Both the position numbers and the translations under genes were made by a program. From NCBI RefSeq assembly GCF_026340975.1, contig NZ_JAPEOS010000001.1, positions 2,130,501-2,194,500 on the forward strand: a stretch of 64,000 nucleotides of DNA, given 5' to 3'. Each line of letters opens with the position of its first letter. The first letter of the stretch is position 1. The notes below the pieces were generated by a model. The model was not told where the DNA came from and made no database searches. It worked only from the letters and a program-made list of their open reading frames with translations. Shown one piece after another: positions 1-8,712 of this stretch. The stretch is from Streptomyces sp. NBC_01214. Its GTDB lineage: Bacteria; Actinomycetota; Actinomycetes; Streptomycetales; Streptomycetaceae.

Positions 1-2214
1 GGCCGCCTCCGCCAGGTCCGCCGCCGTGTTGAAGCGGTAGAGGCCCTTGAGGATGCCCTCCTCCACGCCCTCCGGCATGGCGGGCTGCACCTTCGGCTCG
101 TTGTAGACCGTCAGGTAGTAGAAGACGTCTTCCGGCGTCTCGCCGTACATCCGGCGCAGACCGTCCTTGACGATCACCGCGATCTCGTACGCGAAGGCCG
201 GGTCGTAGTTGAGCGACGCCGGGTTCGTGGACGCGATCAGGTGCGAGTGGCCGTCCGCGTGCTGGAGGCCCTCACCGGTCAGCGTGGTGCGGCCGGCGGT
301 GGCGCCGACGATGAAGCCCTTGCCGAGCTGGTCGGCGAGCTGCCACATCTGGTCGGCGGTGCGCTGCCAGCCGAACATCGAGTAGAAGATGTAGAACGGG
401 ATCATCGGCTCGCCGTGCGTCGCGTACGACGTGCAGGCGGCGATGAAGTCGGCCATGGCGCCGGCCTCGGTGATCCCCTCGTTGAGGATCTGGCCGTCCT
501 TGGCTTCCTTGTAGTACATGAGCTGGTCGCGGTCGACCGGCTCGTACGTCTGGCCCAGCGGCGAGTAGATGCCGGCCGACGGGAAGAGGGACTCCATGCC
601 GAAGGTGCGGGCCTCGTCGGGAACGATCGGCACCCAGCGCTTGCCGGTCTCCTTGTCCCGCATCAGGTCCTTGACGAGCCGGACGAAGGCCATCGTCGTG
701 GCCATCTCCTGCTTGCCGGAGCCCTTGAGCAGCGGGGCGAAGGAACGGTCCGCGGGGGCGGGCAGGGCCACGTGCTTGACCTTGCGGGCCGGAGCCGGGC
801 CGCCGAGCGCCGCGCGGCGCTCGTTCAGGTACTGGACCTCGGGGCTGTTCGCGCCCGGGTGGCCGTACGGGACGACGCCGTCGGCGAAGGCGCTGTCCGG
901 GATCGGGAGGCCAAGGAGGTCACGCATGTCCTTGAACTCGTCGATCGTCAGCTTCTTCATCTGGTGGTTCGCGTTCTTCGACTCGAACCCGGCACCCAGC
1001 GTGTAGCCCTTGACGGTCTGCGCGAGGATGACCGTCGGCGCGCCCTTGTGCTCCAGGGCGGCCTTGTACGCGGCGTAGACCTTGCGGGGCTCGTGGCCGC
1101 CGCGGGAGGAGTGGAAGCACTCGGCGATCTTCGCGTCGGAGAGCACCCCGGCCAGCTGCACGAGCTCGGCGTTGGCGCCGAAGAAGTGCTGGCGGATGTA
1201 GGCCACGTCGCGGGTCGCGTACGTCTGGAACTGCGCGTCCGGTACCTCGCGCAGGCGGCGTACGAGGGCGCCCGTGGTGTCGAGCTGGAACAGCTCGTCC
1301 CAGGCGGAGCCCCACAGCGACTTGATGACGTTCCAGCCGGCGCCGCGGAACTGGGCCTCCAGCTCCTGGACCACGCGGAAGTTGGCGCGGACCGGACCGT
1401 CGAGGCGCTGCAGGTTGCAGTTGATGACGAAGGTCAGGTTGTCGAGCTGCTCGCGGGAGGCGAGGGCCAGGGCGGCGGTCGACTCGGGCTCGTCCATCTC
1501 GCCGTCGCCCAGGAAGGCCCAGACGTGCGAGTTGGCGGTGTCCTTGATGCTCCGGTTCTGCAGGTAGCGGTTGAAACGCGCCTGGTAGATCGCGGAGAGC
1601 GGGCCGAGGCCCATGGACACCGTCGGGAACTCCCACAGCCACGGCAGGCGCCGCGGGTGCGGGTAGGACGGCAGGCCGTTGCCGCCGGACTCCTGGCGGA
1701 AGTTGTCGAGCTGCTGCTCGGAGACGCGTCCGTCGAGGAACGCGCGGGCGTAGATGCCGGGGGAGGCGTGGCCCTGGATGTAGAGCTGGTCGCCCGATCC
1801 GTCGGCCTCCTTCCCGCGGAAGAAGTGCTGGAAGCCGGTCTCGTAGAGCCACGCGGCCGAGGCGAAGGTGGCGATGTGGCCGCCGACGCCGTACTTGGAG
1901 CCGCGGGTCACCATGGCGGCCGCGTTCCAGCGGTTCCATGCGGTGATCTTGGCTTCCATCTCCTCGTCACCGGGGAACTCGGGCTCCGCGGCGGTCGGGA
2001 TGGTGTTGACGTAGTCCGTCTCCAGCAGCTTCGGCAGGGCGAGGCCGGCGGCCTCGGCGTGCTGGAGCGTGCGGCGGAGCAGGTATTCGGCGCGGCGCGT
2101 ACCGGCGGCCTGTGCGACGGCATCGAGGGAGGCCGCCCATTCGGCGGTCTCCTCGGTGTCGCGGTCCGGGAGCTGGTCGAGCTCGCTCGGAAGCTTTCCT
2201 ACGGGGTCGGACAT
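1..2214 (-). CDS. aceE: Pyruvate dehydrogenase E1, homodimeric type (3' end beyond window)
   Basis: This is the thiamine-diphosphate-dependent E1 that decarboxylates pyruvate and acetylates the lipoyl arm of E2. Only the first 738 codons lie in the window; family members are roughly 900 residues, so the C-terminal part is off the left edge. The start ATG at 2214 gives [19 protein letters not shown]. The ThDP/Mg motif [11 protein letters not shown] begins near residue 236, and typical AceE text follows throughout (for example VKGYTLG and HQMKK). The gene lies downstream of a GntR regulator on the same strand, and a 17-bp palindrome sits about 105 bases upstream of its start. The E2 and E3 genes lie just beyond the regulator, consistent with a joint pyruvate/2-oxoglutarate dehydrogenase set. 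Confidence 0.96.
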   Translation of the reverse strand, partial: MSDPVGKLPSELDQLPDRDTEETAEWAASLDAVAQAAGTRRAEYLLRRTLQHAEAAGLALPKLLETDYVNTIPTAAEPEFPGDEEMEAKITAWNRWNAAAMVTRGSKYGVGGHIATFASAAWLYETGFQHFFRGKEADGSGDQLYIQGHASPGIYARAFLDGRVSEQQLDNFRQESGGNGLPSYPHPRRLPWLWEFPTVSMGLGPLSAIYQARFNRYLQNRSIKDTANSHVWAFLGDGEMDEPESTAALALASREQLDNLTFVINCNLQRLDGPVRANFRVVQELEAQFRGAGWNVIKSLWGSAWDELFQLDTTGALVRRLREVPDAQFQTYATRDVAYIRQHFFGANAELVQLAGVLSDAKIAECFHSSRGGHEPRKVYAAYKAALEHKGAPTVILAQTVKGYTLGAGFESKNANHQMKKLTIDEFKDMRDLLGLPIPDSAFADGVVPYGHPGANSPEVQYLNERRAALGGPAPARKVKHVALPAPADRSFAPLLKGSGKQEMATTMAFVRLVKDLMRDKETGKRWVPIVPDEARTFGMESLFPSAGIYSPLGQTYEPVDRDQLMYYKEAKDGQILNEGITEAGAMADFIAACTSYATHGEPMIPFYIFYSMFGWQRTADQMWQLADQLGKGFIVGATAGRTTLTGEGLQHADGHSHLIASTNPASLNYDPAFAYEIAVIVKDGLRRMYGETPEDVFYYLTVYNEPKVQPAMPEGVEEGILKGLYRFNTAADLAEAA

Positions 2215-2318
2215 TGCTGTGCGCCGCCTTCCGGACAAAGGAGAGGTGGTGAAAAAATCCCTGACGGGCAGGACAGGGTCGGCGGACCTGGTTGAGGTCC
2301 GCGACGACTGTAAATCGC

Positions 2319-2335
2319 TGATCGATGATCGATCA
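2319..2335. promoter_or_regulatory. Perfect 17-bp palindrome upstream of aceE, probable operator
   Basis: TGATCGATGATCGATCA has 8-base arms that are exact reverse complements around one central base. It sits about 105 bases upstream of the aceE start and downstream of the GntR-family gene. FCD-type GntR regulators bind palindromes of about this length, and E. coli PdhR controls its pdh operon this way. Assigning the neighbouring regulator to this site is inference. Confidence 0.5.
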
Positions 2336-2372
2336 AATGAAAGTGACAAAGAAACGTCCATCCGGCGAAAGT

Positions 2373-2409
2373 CGGCACCGCGTGCCAGAGAAATAGGCAC
2401 GCGGTGCCG
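2373..2409 (-). terminator. Hairpin after the GntR gene
   Basis: Arms of 14 bases (CGGCACCGCGTGCC and its complement) enclose a 9-base loop. The hairpin starts 36 bases past the stop of the minus-strand regulator. There is no T-run, so it is a Streptomyces-style terminator at best. Confidence 0.5.
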
Positions 2410-2444
2410 GTCAAACACGGACAAACGGGCCCGCCCGCAGTCGA

Positions 2445-3071
2445 TCAAGCGCGCGGGGCGCACCCCAGGACATGCCGCTTCACGAGCAGCCCGATGTCCG
2501 GATCCTGACTGCGGAACGCCTCGACGAGCGCCTCGTGCTCCTCGGCGTACGACTTCTGCACGGTCCCCAGCCAGCGGATGGACAGCGCCGTGAAGACCTC
2601 GATGCCCAGGCTCTCCCAGGTGTGCAGCAGCACGCTGTTCCCGGCGGCCCGCACCATCTCCCGGTGGAACCCGACGGTGTGCCGCACCTGCGCGGTCCCG
2701 TCCTCGGTACGGTCGGCCTCCCACAGCGCCGCCACGTGCGGCTCCAGCGCCGAGCAGTCGCTCGCCAGCCGCGGCGCGGCCAGCTCGGCCGCGATCTGCT
2801 CCAGGCCGGCCCGGACCGGGTAGATCTCCTCCAGGTCGGCCGCGGAGAGGTTCCGTACGCGCACGCCCTTGTTCGGCGCCGACTCGATCAGCCGCAGCGT
2901 CTCCAGCTCGCGCAGGGCCTCCCGTACGGGGGTCTGGCTGACCTCCAACTCCACGGCGATCCGGCGCTCGACGATCCGCTCGCCGGGCTTCCAGCGCCCG
3001 CTGACGATCCCCTCCACGATGTGCTCGCGGATCTGCTCGCGCAGCGAGTGCACGACGGGTGGGGTGATCAT
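2445..3071 (-). CDS. GntR-family regulator with FCD ligand domain
   Basis: A 208-residue regulator. Residues 1-70 form the GntR winged helix ([20 protein letters not shown], then [18 protein letters not shown]). The rest is an all-helical FCD effector domain, which places it in the FadR subgroup. I chose the ATG at 3071 because AGGAG lies 11 bases upstream; an ATG at 3101 in the same frame lacks a good ribosome site. It is encoded directly upstream of aceE on the same strand, so control of pyruvate dehydrogenase by a carboxylate ligand is plausible. A palindrome at 3098-3112 in its own leader suggests autoregulation. The ligand is not readable from sequence. Confidence 0.87.
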   Translation of the reverse strand: MITPPVVHSLREQIREHIVEGIVSGRWKPGERIVERRIAVELEVSQTPVREALRELETLRLIESAPNKGVRVRNLSAADLEEIYPVRAGLEQIAAELAAPRLASDCSALEPHVAALWEADRTEDGTAQVRHTVGFHREMVRAAGNSVLLHTWESLGIEVFTALSIRWLGTVQKSYAEEHEALVEAFRSQDPDIGLLVKRHVLGCAPRA

Positions 3072-3097
3072 CGGGGCTTCATCTCCTGTAGGGGCAT

Positions 3098-3112
3098 GCA
3101 TCGCTTCGATGC
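3098..3112. promoter_or_regulatory. Palindrome in leader of the GntR gene
   Basis: GCATCGCTTCGATGC has exact 6-base arms around CTT and lies 27 bases upstream of the regulator start at 3071. The position suits autoregulation. The half-site differs from the aceE palindrome in spacing, so a shared binding protein is only a possibility. Confidence 0.3.
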
Positions 3113-3220
3113 GTAGACAATACGGCCGAGTAGCCCCCACCGGATGCGTTCCCGGTCGCGGACGCTGGGTGAGGCTGGTTACAACAGGCTCCCGACCAGG
3201 GCTCCGAGAGGGGTACGACG

Positions 3221-3262
3221 ACGGCGCCCCCGCCCGGAGGGTGTTCCGGGCGGGGGCGCCGT
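3221..3262 (-). terminator. Strong hairpin after sucB
   Basis: A perfect 18-bp GC-rich stem (ACGGCGCCCCCGCCCGGA) with loop GGGTGT, 30 bases beyond the sucB stop on the minus strand. No T-run follows. Confidence 0.75.
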
Positions 3263-3291
3263 GTGCGACGGCCGGGGCCGTGCGCTGAGCC

Positions 3292-5076
3292 TTACAGGCC
3301 GAGCTCGACCTCGAACTCGCCGGCCTCGAGGATCGCCTTGACGGCCGAGAGGTACCGGGCCGCGTCCGCGCCGTCCACCAGGCGGTGGTCGTAGGACAGG
3401 GTCAGGTACGTCATGTCGCGGGCGCCGATGACGGTGCCCTCGGCGGTCTCCAGGACCACCGGACGCTTGACCGTGGCACCGATGCCCAGGATGGCGACCT
3501 GGTTCGGCGGCACGATGACGGTGTCGAACAGCGCACCGCGCGAGCCGGTGTTGCTGATGGTGAAGGTCGCGCCCGACAGCTCGTCCGGCGTGATCTTGTT
3601 GCCGCGGACCTTGGCGGCCAGGTCGGCGGTCGCCTTGGAGATGCCCGCCAGGTTGAGGTCACCGGCACCCTTGATGACCGGGGTCATCAGGCCCTTCTCG
3701 GAGTCCACGGCGATGCCGATGTTCTCCGAGTCGAAGTAGGTGATGGTGCCCTCGTCCTCGTTGATCCGGGCGTTGACGACCGCGTGGGCCTTCAGCGCCT
3801 GGGCAGCGGCCTTGACGAAGAACGGCATCGGCGAGAGCTTGACGCCCTCGCGGGCCAGGAACGCGCCCTTGGCCTTCTCGCGCAGCTTCATGATCTTGGT
3901 GATGTCCACCTCGACCACGGAGCTGAGCTGAGCCTGCGAGTGCAGGGCCTTCATCATGTTGTCGCCGATGACCTTGCGCATGCGGGTCATCTTGACCGTC
4001 TGACCGCGCAGCTCGGACACCGCGGCGGCCGGGGCCTTCGCGGCCGGAGCGGCGGCCGGCGCCGGGGCGGCGGCAGCGGCCTTGGCGGCCTCGGCGGCGG
4101 CCAGGACGTCCTGCTTGCGGATGCGGCCACCGACACCGGTGCCCGAGACCGTGGACAGGTTGACGCCGGACTCCGAGGCGAGCTTGCGCACCAGCGGGGT
4201 CACGTACGCGCCCTCGTCACCGGCGGCGGCCGGAGCGGCCGGGGCCGGGACGACGGGGGCGGCCGGGGCGACCGGGGCCGGAGCGGCCACCGGGGCGGCG
4301 GCCTGGACCGGAGCCGGAGCGGCGACCGGAGCGGCCGGGGCGACCGGAGCCGGAGCGGCCACCGGGGCGGCGGCCTCGACCGGAGCCGGAGCGGCGGCCG
4401 GGGCGGCCTCGACCGGAGCCGGGACGGCGGCCGGAGCGGCAGCGGCCGGGGCGGCACCGGCGACGCCGATGACGGCCAGGCGGGCGCCGACCTCAGCGGT
4501 CTCGTCCTCGCCGACCAGGATCTCCAGCAGCGTGCCGGAGACCGGCGCGGGGATCTCGGTGTCGACCTTGTCCGTGGAGACCTCGAGCAGCGGCTCGTCG
4601 GCCTCGACCGACTCGCCGACGGCCTTCAGCCAACGGGTAACGGTGCCCTCGGTGACGGACTCGCCCAGGGCGGGGAGCACGACATCGGTACCGGAGGCGG
4701 CCGGAGCGGCAGCGGGCGCCTCGGCGACGGGGGCCGGGGCCGCGGGGGCCTCGGCGACCGGGGCCGGAGCGGCCGCGGGGGCCTCGGCCGCGGGGGCCGG
4801 CTCGGCGGCCGGAGCCGCGGCGGCAGCCGCAGCGCCGGAACCGTCGTCGATGACGGCCAGCTCGGCGCCGACCTCGACGGTCTCGTCCTCGGCGACCTTG
4901 ATGGAGGCCAGGATGCCCGACACGGGGGAGGGGATCTCGGTGTCGACCTTGTCGGTCGAGACCTCGAGCAGCGGCTCGTCGGCCTCGACGCGCTCGCCCT
5001 CGGCCTTCAGCCAGCGGGTGACAGTGCCCTCGGTGACGCTCTCACCGAGCGCCGGAAGGGTTACGGAAACCGACAT
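3292..5076 (-). CDS. sucB: 2-oxo acid dehydrogenase E2 (dihydrolipoyl acyltransferase), two lipoyl domains
   Basis: A 594-residue E2 core subunit that moves the acyl group from E1 to CoA. Two lipoyl domains come first, each with the modified lysine in TDKVDTEIP (Lys43 and Lys170). Long Ala/Pro linkers separate them. The E3-binding domain lies at about 290-328, followed by the catalytic domain with the DHRLVDG motif (His564 region). Families label it succinyltransferase. Its position between aceE and lpdA, with no other E2 gene in view, fits the actinobacterial arrangement in which one E2 serves both pyruvate and 2-oxoglutarate dehydrogenase; that sharing is inferred. lpdA lies 54 bases upstream on the same strand, so the two are probably co-transcribed. 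The linker DNA is highly repetitive (about 4200-4450 and 4690-4830), where length variation would be expected. Confidence 0.94.
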   Translation of the reverse strand: MSVSVTLPALGESVTEGTVTRWLKAEGERVEADEPLLEVSTDKVDTEIPSPVSGILASIKVAEDETVEVGAELAVIDDGSGAAAAAAAPAAEPAPAAEAPAAAPAPVAEAPAAPAPVAEAPAAAPAASGTDVVLPALGESVTEGTVTRWLKAVGESVEADEPLLEVSTDKVDTEIPAPVSGTLLEILVGEDETAEVGARLAVIGVAGAAPAAAAPAAVPAPVEAAPAAAPAPVEAAAPVAAPAPVAPAAPVAAPAPVQAAAPVAAPAPVAPAAPVVPAPAAPAAAGDEGAYVTPLVRKLASESGVNLSTVSGTGVGGRIRKQDVLAAAEAAKAAAAAPAPAAAPAAKAPAAAVSELRGQTVKMTRMRKVIGDNMMKALHSQAQLSSVVEVDITKIMKLREKAKGAFLAREGVKLSPMPFFVKAAAQALKAHAVVNARINEDEGTITYFDSENIGIAVDSEKGLMTPVIKGAGDLNLAGISKATADLAAKVRGNKITPDELSGATFTISNTGSRGALFDTVIVPPNQVAILGIGATVKRPVVLETAEGTVIGARDMTYLTLSYDHRLVDGADAARYLSAVKAILEAGEFEVELGL

Positions 5077-5130
5077 GGTTTCAGTTGCTCCTAACGAAAG
5101 TGCGGAAGTGGTCGTCGCGCCCGTGACGAA

Positions 5131-6519
5131 TTAGTCGTGGGAGTGAAGCGGCTTGCCGGCGAGGGCCAGGTGGGCCTCGCCCATCGCTTCGTTCTGGGTC
5201 GGGTGCGCGTGGATGAGCTGCGCGACCTCGGCCGGCAGGGCTTCCCAGTTGTAGATCAGCTGGGCCTCGCCGACCTGCTCGCCCATCCGGTCACCGACCA
5301 TGTGGACGCCGACCACGGCACCGTCCTTGACCTGGACGAGCTTGATCTCGCCCGCGGTCTTGAGGATCTTGCTCTTGCCGTTGCCCGCCAGGTTGTACTT
5401 CAGGGCCACGACCTTGTCCGCGCCGTAGATCTCCTTGGCCTTGGCCTCGGTGATGCCGACGGAAGCGACCTCGGGGTGGCAGTAGGTGACGCGCGGGACA
5501 CCGTCGTAGTCGATCGGGACGGCCTTGAGGCCGGCCAGACGCTCCGCGACCAGGATGCCCTCGGCGAAGCCGACGTGCGCGAGCTGGAGGGTGGGGACGA
5601 GGTCACCGACGGCCGAGATGGTCGGCACGTTGGTCTGCATGTACTCGTCGACCAGGACGTAGCCGCGGTCCATCGCGACGCCCTGCTCCTCGTAGCCCAG
5701 ACCCTGCGAGACGGGGCCGCGACCGACCGCGACCAGCAGCACCTCGGCCTCGAAGGTCTTGCCGTCGACCAGCGTCACGCGGACGCCGTTCTCCGTGTAC
5801 TCGGCCTTGTCGAAGAAGGTGCCCAGGTTGAACTTGATGCCGCGCTTGCGGAACGCGCGCTCCAGCAGCTTCGAGCTGTTCTCGTCCTCGACCGGCACGA
5901 GGTGCTTGAGGCCCTCGATGACGGTGATGTCGGAACCGAAGGACTTCCACGCCGAGGCGAACTCGACGCCGATGACGCCGCCGCCCAGGACGATCGCCGA
6001 CTCGGGGACGCGGTCCAGGACCAGCGCGTGGTCCGAGGAGATGATGCGGTTGCCGTCGATGTTCAGGCCCGGCAGCGACTTCGGCACGGAGCCGGTCGCC
6101 AGCAGGATGTGGCGGCCCTGGATGCGCTGGCCGTTCACGTCGACGGAAGTCGGGGAGGAGAGGCGGCCCTCTCCCTCGATGTAGGTCACCTTGCGGGAGG
6201 CGACCAGGCCCTGCAGACCCTTGTACAGGCCCGAGATGACCTCGTCCTTGTACTTGTGGACACCCGCGATGTCGATTCCCTCGAAGGAGGTCTTGACACC
6301 GAACTGGGCGGCTTCACGAGCCTGGTCCGCGATCTCGCCCGCGTGCAGCAGAGCCTTCGTGGGGATGCAGCCGTTGTGCAGGCAGGTGCCGCCGAGCTTG
6401 TTCTTCTCGATCAGGGCAACGTCCAGACCCAGCTGGGATGCGCGCAGCGCCGCGGCGTAACCGCCACTGCCACCGCCGAGGATCACTAGGTCGAAAACGG
6501 TGCTGGCGTCGTTCGCCAC
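5131..6519 (-). CDS. lpdA: Dihydrolipoyl dehydrogenase (E3)
   Basis: The FAD flavoprotein that reoxidises dihydrolipoamide with NAD. The GTG start at 6519 is chosen because GGAGG lies 7 bases upstream and the FAD-binding GGGSGGYAAA begins at residue 15; this gives 462 residues, the normal size. The redox pair is Cys46-Cys51 in GGTCLHNGCIPTK. The NAD-binding Rossmann segment VLGGGVIGVEFAS and the C-terminal catalytic pair His439-Glu444 (HPTQNE) are all present. It is upstream of sucB in what looks like one operon. A tandem 12-base repeat lies about 200 bases upstream, in the probable promoter region. Confidence 0.96.
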   Translation of the reverse strand: MANDASTVFDLVILGGGSGGYAAALRASQLGLDVALIEKNKLGGTCLHNGCIPTKALLHAGEIADQAREAAQFGVKTSFEGIDIAGVHKYKDEVISGLYKGLQGLVASRKVTYIEGEGRLSSPTSVDVNGQRIQGRHILLATGSVPKSLPGLNIDGNRIISSDHALVLDRVPESAIVLGGGVIGVEFASAWKSFGSDITVIEGLKHLVPVEDENSSKLLERAFRKRGIKFNLGTFFDKAEYTENGVRVTLVDGKTFEAEVLLVAVGRGPVSQGLGYEEQGVAMDRGYVLVDEYMQTNVPTISAVGDLVPTLQLAHVGFAEGILVAERLAGLKAVPIDYDGVPRVTYCHPEVASVGITEAKAKEIYGADKVVALKYNLAGNGKSKILKTAGEIKLVQVKDGAVVGVHMVGDRMGEQVGEAQLIYNWEALPAEVAQLIHAHPTQNEAMGEAHLALAGKPLHSHD

Positions 6520-6720
6520 GTCACGTCCTCCATGCATGTGCGCCGGGCACCGGTCCTCTGTGACCGGGCGGCGGCTGGTATACGGCCGCTTGTTTCTTCG
6601 GCCCTGTGGTGGGGGCCCTGTCCTGCCGAGAACCCATCTTCGCATTTGTCGGGGGCACGCGGGACGCCGGGCCCACGATGTGATCGGGCGATCCGCCCGG
6701 ACCGGGGGTTACCGCTGCGT

Positions 6721-6744
6721 AGATACCTACCGAGATACCTACCG
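6721..6744 (-). repeat. Tandem 12-base repeat upstream of lpdA
   Basis: AGATACCTACCG occurs twice head to tail with no mismatch, about 200 bases upstream of the lpdA start. Otherwise the 309 bases between lpdA and pepA hold only the pepA hairpin. The repeat could be a direct-repeat operator or part of the promoter. Confidence 0.5.
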
Positions 6745-6770
6745 ATTCCTTCAGGTTTCGTCGTGAGACG

Positions 6771-6807
6771 GACGCACCCCGGGCCCTGACCCGGCCCGGG
6801 GTGCGTC
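6771..6807 (-). terminator. Hairpin after pepA
   Basis: A perfect 15-bp stem (GACGCACCCCGGGCC) with a 7-base loop, 22 bases past the pepA stop. Confidence 0.7.
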
Positions 6808-6828
6808 ACGTCACATCGAACGGGGTGG

Positions 6829-8367
6829 TCAGCCGAGGTCGCCCGTGGCCGTGCGCTCGGCGAGACGCACCAGGGTGCGGACGGCGGAGCCGGTGCCGCC
6901 CTTGGGGGTGTAGCCGTGCGGCGCGCCCTCGTGGAAGGCCGGGCCGGCGATGTCGAGGTGGGCCCAGGTGATGCCCTCGCCGACGAACTCCTGCAGGAAG
7001 AGGCCGGCCACCAGGCCGCCGCCCATGCGGACACCCATGTTCGCGATGTCGGCGGTGGGGGAGTCCATGGTCTTGCGCAGCTCGGCGGGGAGCGGCATCG
7101 GCCAGGAGGACTCGCCGACCTCCTCGGCGATCTCGTGGATCGACGTGCGGAAGGCGTCGTCGTTGGCCATGATCCCGAAGGTGCGGTCGCCGAGGGCGAG
7201 CACCATCGCGCCGGTCAGGGTGGCGACGTCGACGATCGCGTCCGGGTTGTCCTCGGAGGCCTTGGTCAGCGCGTCACCGAGGACCAGGCGGCCCTCGGCG
7301 TCCGTGTTGAGGACCTCGACGGTCTTGCCGCTGTACATGCGCAGCACGTCACCGGGCTTGGTGGCGGAGCCGGACGGCATGTTCTCGGCGAGCGCGAGCC
7401 AGCCGGTGACGTTGACCTTCAGGCCCAGCTTCGCGGCCGCGACGACGGAGGCGAACACGGCGGCGGCACCGGCCATGTCGCACTTCATCGTCTCGTTGTG
7501 GCCGGCCGGCTTCAGGGAGATGCCGCCCGAGTCGTAGGTGATGCCCTTGCCGACGAAGGCCAGGGTCTTCTCCGCCTTCGGGTGCGTGTAGGTGAGCTTC
7601 ACCAGGCGCGGCAGGTTCTCGGAGCCCTTGCCGACGCCCATGATGCCGCCGTAGCCGCCCTTGATCAGGGCCTTCTCGTCCAGCACCTGGACCTTGATGC
7701 CGTTCTCCTTCGCGGCCGCGGAGGCGACCGCGGCGAAGGCCTCGGGGGTCAGGTCGTTCGGCGGGGTGTTCACCAGGTCACGGGCGACGTTGACCTCGGT
7801 CGCGACGACCGCGGCGCGCTCGACGGCGGCCTTGTGCTCCTTGTCGCGGGGCTTGGCACCCAGCAGGGCCACCTCGGCGAGCGGCTGCTTCGGGCCGGTA
7901 CCCTTGGTCTCCTTGCGGGCCCTGTTCTCGCCGCCCTGGTAGGCGGTGAACGCGTACGCGCCCAGCAGCGCGCCCTCGGCGACGGCGGTGACGGCCGAGG
8001 CGTCCTCCAGGGGGAGGGCGAAGGCGGCCTTCTTGTTGCCGTGCAGCGCGCGGGCGGCGGCGCCGGCGGCGCGGCGCAGCACCTCCTCGTCGAACGACTC
8101 GTCCTTCTCCGGGACGGAGCCGAGCCCCACTGCCAGCACGACCGGGACCTTGAGGCCCGCCGGGGCCGGCAGCTTGGTGATCTCGCCTTCGGCGCCCGAG
8201 GCACCGAGGGCTTCGAGGACACCGGCGAGCTTGCCGTCGAACGCCTTGTCCACGGCCTCGGCGCCCGCGGCGACGATCGGTCCCTTGGGGCCCTTCGCCA
8301 CGCCGACCACGAGGGCGTCGGCGCGGAGCGTCGCCGCGCCGGCAGTGCTGAGAGTCAGAGCAGTCAC
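6829..8367 (-). CDS. pepA: Leucyl aminopeptidase, M17 family
   Basis: A 512-residue cytosolic two-metal aminopeptidase that removes N-terminal residues from peptides. The M17 signature NTDAEGRL is at 354-361. The expected metal ligands Lys274, Asp279, Asp297, Asp356 and Glu358 and the catalytic Lys286 and Arg360 are in place, matching the E. coli enzyme with a shift of about four residues. The N-terminal half is the variable macrodomain-like part. It stands alone between two hairpins or intergenic regions and is divergent from the exopolysaccharide-like locus. Confidence 0.95.
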   Translation of the reverse strand: MTALTLSTAGAATLRADALVVGVAKGPKGPIVAAGAEAVDKAFDGKLAGVLEALGASGAEGEITKLPAPAGLKVPVVLAVGLGSVPEKDESFDEEVLRRAAGAAARALHGNKKAAFALPLEDASAVTAVAEGALLGAYAFTAYQGGENRARKETKGTGPKQPLAEVALLGAKPRDKEHKAAVERAAVVATEVNVARDLVNTPPNDLTPEAFAAVASAAAKENGIKVQVLDEKALIKGGYGGIMGVGKGSENLPRLVKLTYTHPKAEKTLAFVGKGITYDSGGISLKPAGHNETMKCDMAGAAAVFASVVAAAKLGLKVNVTGWLALAENMPSGSATKPGDVLRMYSGKTVEVLNTDAEGRLVLGDALTKASEDNPDAIVDVATLTGAMVLALGDRTFGIMANDDAFRTSIHEIAEEVGESSWPMPLPAELRKTMDSPTADIANMGVRMGGGLVAGLFLQEFVGEGITWAHLDIAGPAFHEGAPHGYTPKGGTGSAVRTLVRLAERTATGDLG

Positions 8368-8712
8368 GGTGGTGAAGTCTCGCTTCCGTTTGTGTGTGTG
8401 GGCCGAGTGGGTGGACGGCCATCCGTAGCGATCGTATTCGGGCCCGACAGCCGCCAGAAATGAGCCTACGCGTACGCGCTCGTCCGTACGTCACTCGAAG
8501 GTTTGGCAAGTTGTTCGATCAAGTGGCCATCAGGTTCACCCATCTGTGGACTCTGCTCCAGGTTTGCCCCGTAGACCTGACGAGGTCCGAAAGACTCGGT
8601 CCACTCTCGCAAGGGGACGCGGGGTTCCTTTGCATGATTTCCACAGAGCCTCCCAGGCCCGGCTGTCCGCCAAGGGCCGGTCGAGGGACGCCTGCGGGGG
8701 GAAAGGCCGAAT
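8368..8712. other. 345-base divergent intergenic region between pepA and the deacetylase
   Basis: This must hold the promoters for pepA (leftward) and the exopolysaccharide-like locus (rightward). I looked for a riboswitch and for operator palindromes and found none I would name. A TTGTTC at about 8510 could be a -35 element but has no clear -10 partner. A GGGGGAAAGG ribosome site precedes the ATG at 8713. Confidence 0.4.

Noticed and set aside
241-2295. A 684-codon plus-strand frame opposite aceE
   Set aside because: aceE on the minus strand has the ThDP motif and family text throughout; the plus frame has none.
3820-4850. Tandem repeat array or CRISPR-like array in 4200-4450
   Set aside because: The repetition is in-frame Ala/Pro linker coding sequence of sucB, not spacer-repeat units.
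8368-8712. c-di-GMP riboswitch controlling the exopolysaccharide-like locus
   Set aside because: Fragments such as GCAAGGGGACGC are only loosely like the consensus, and the core pairing elements could not be lined up.
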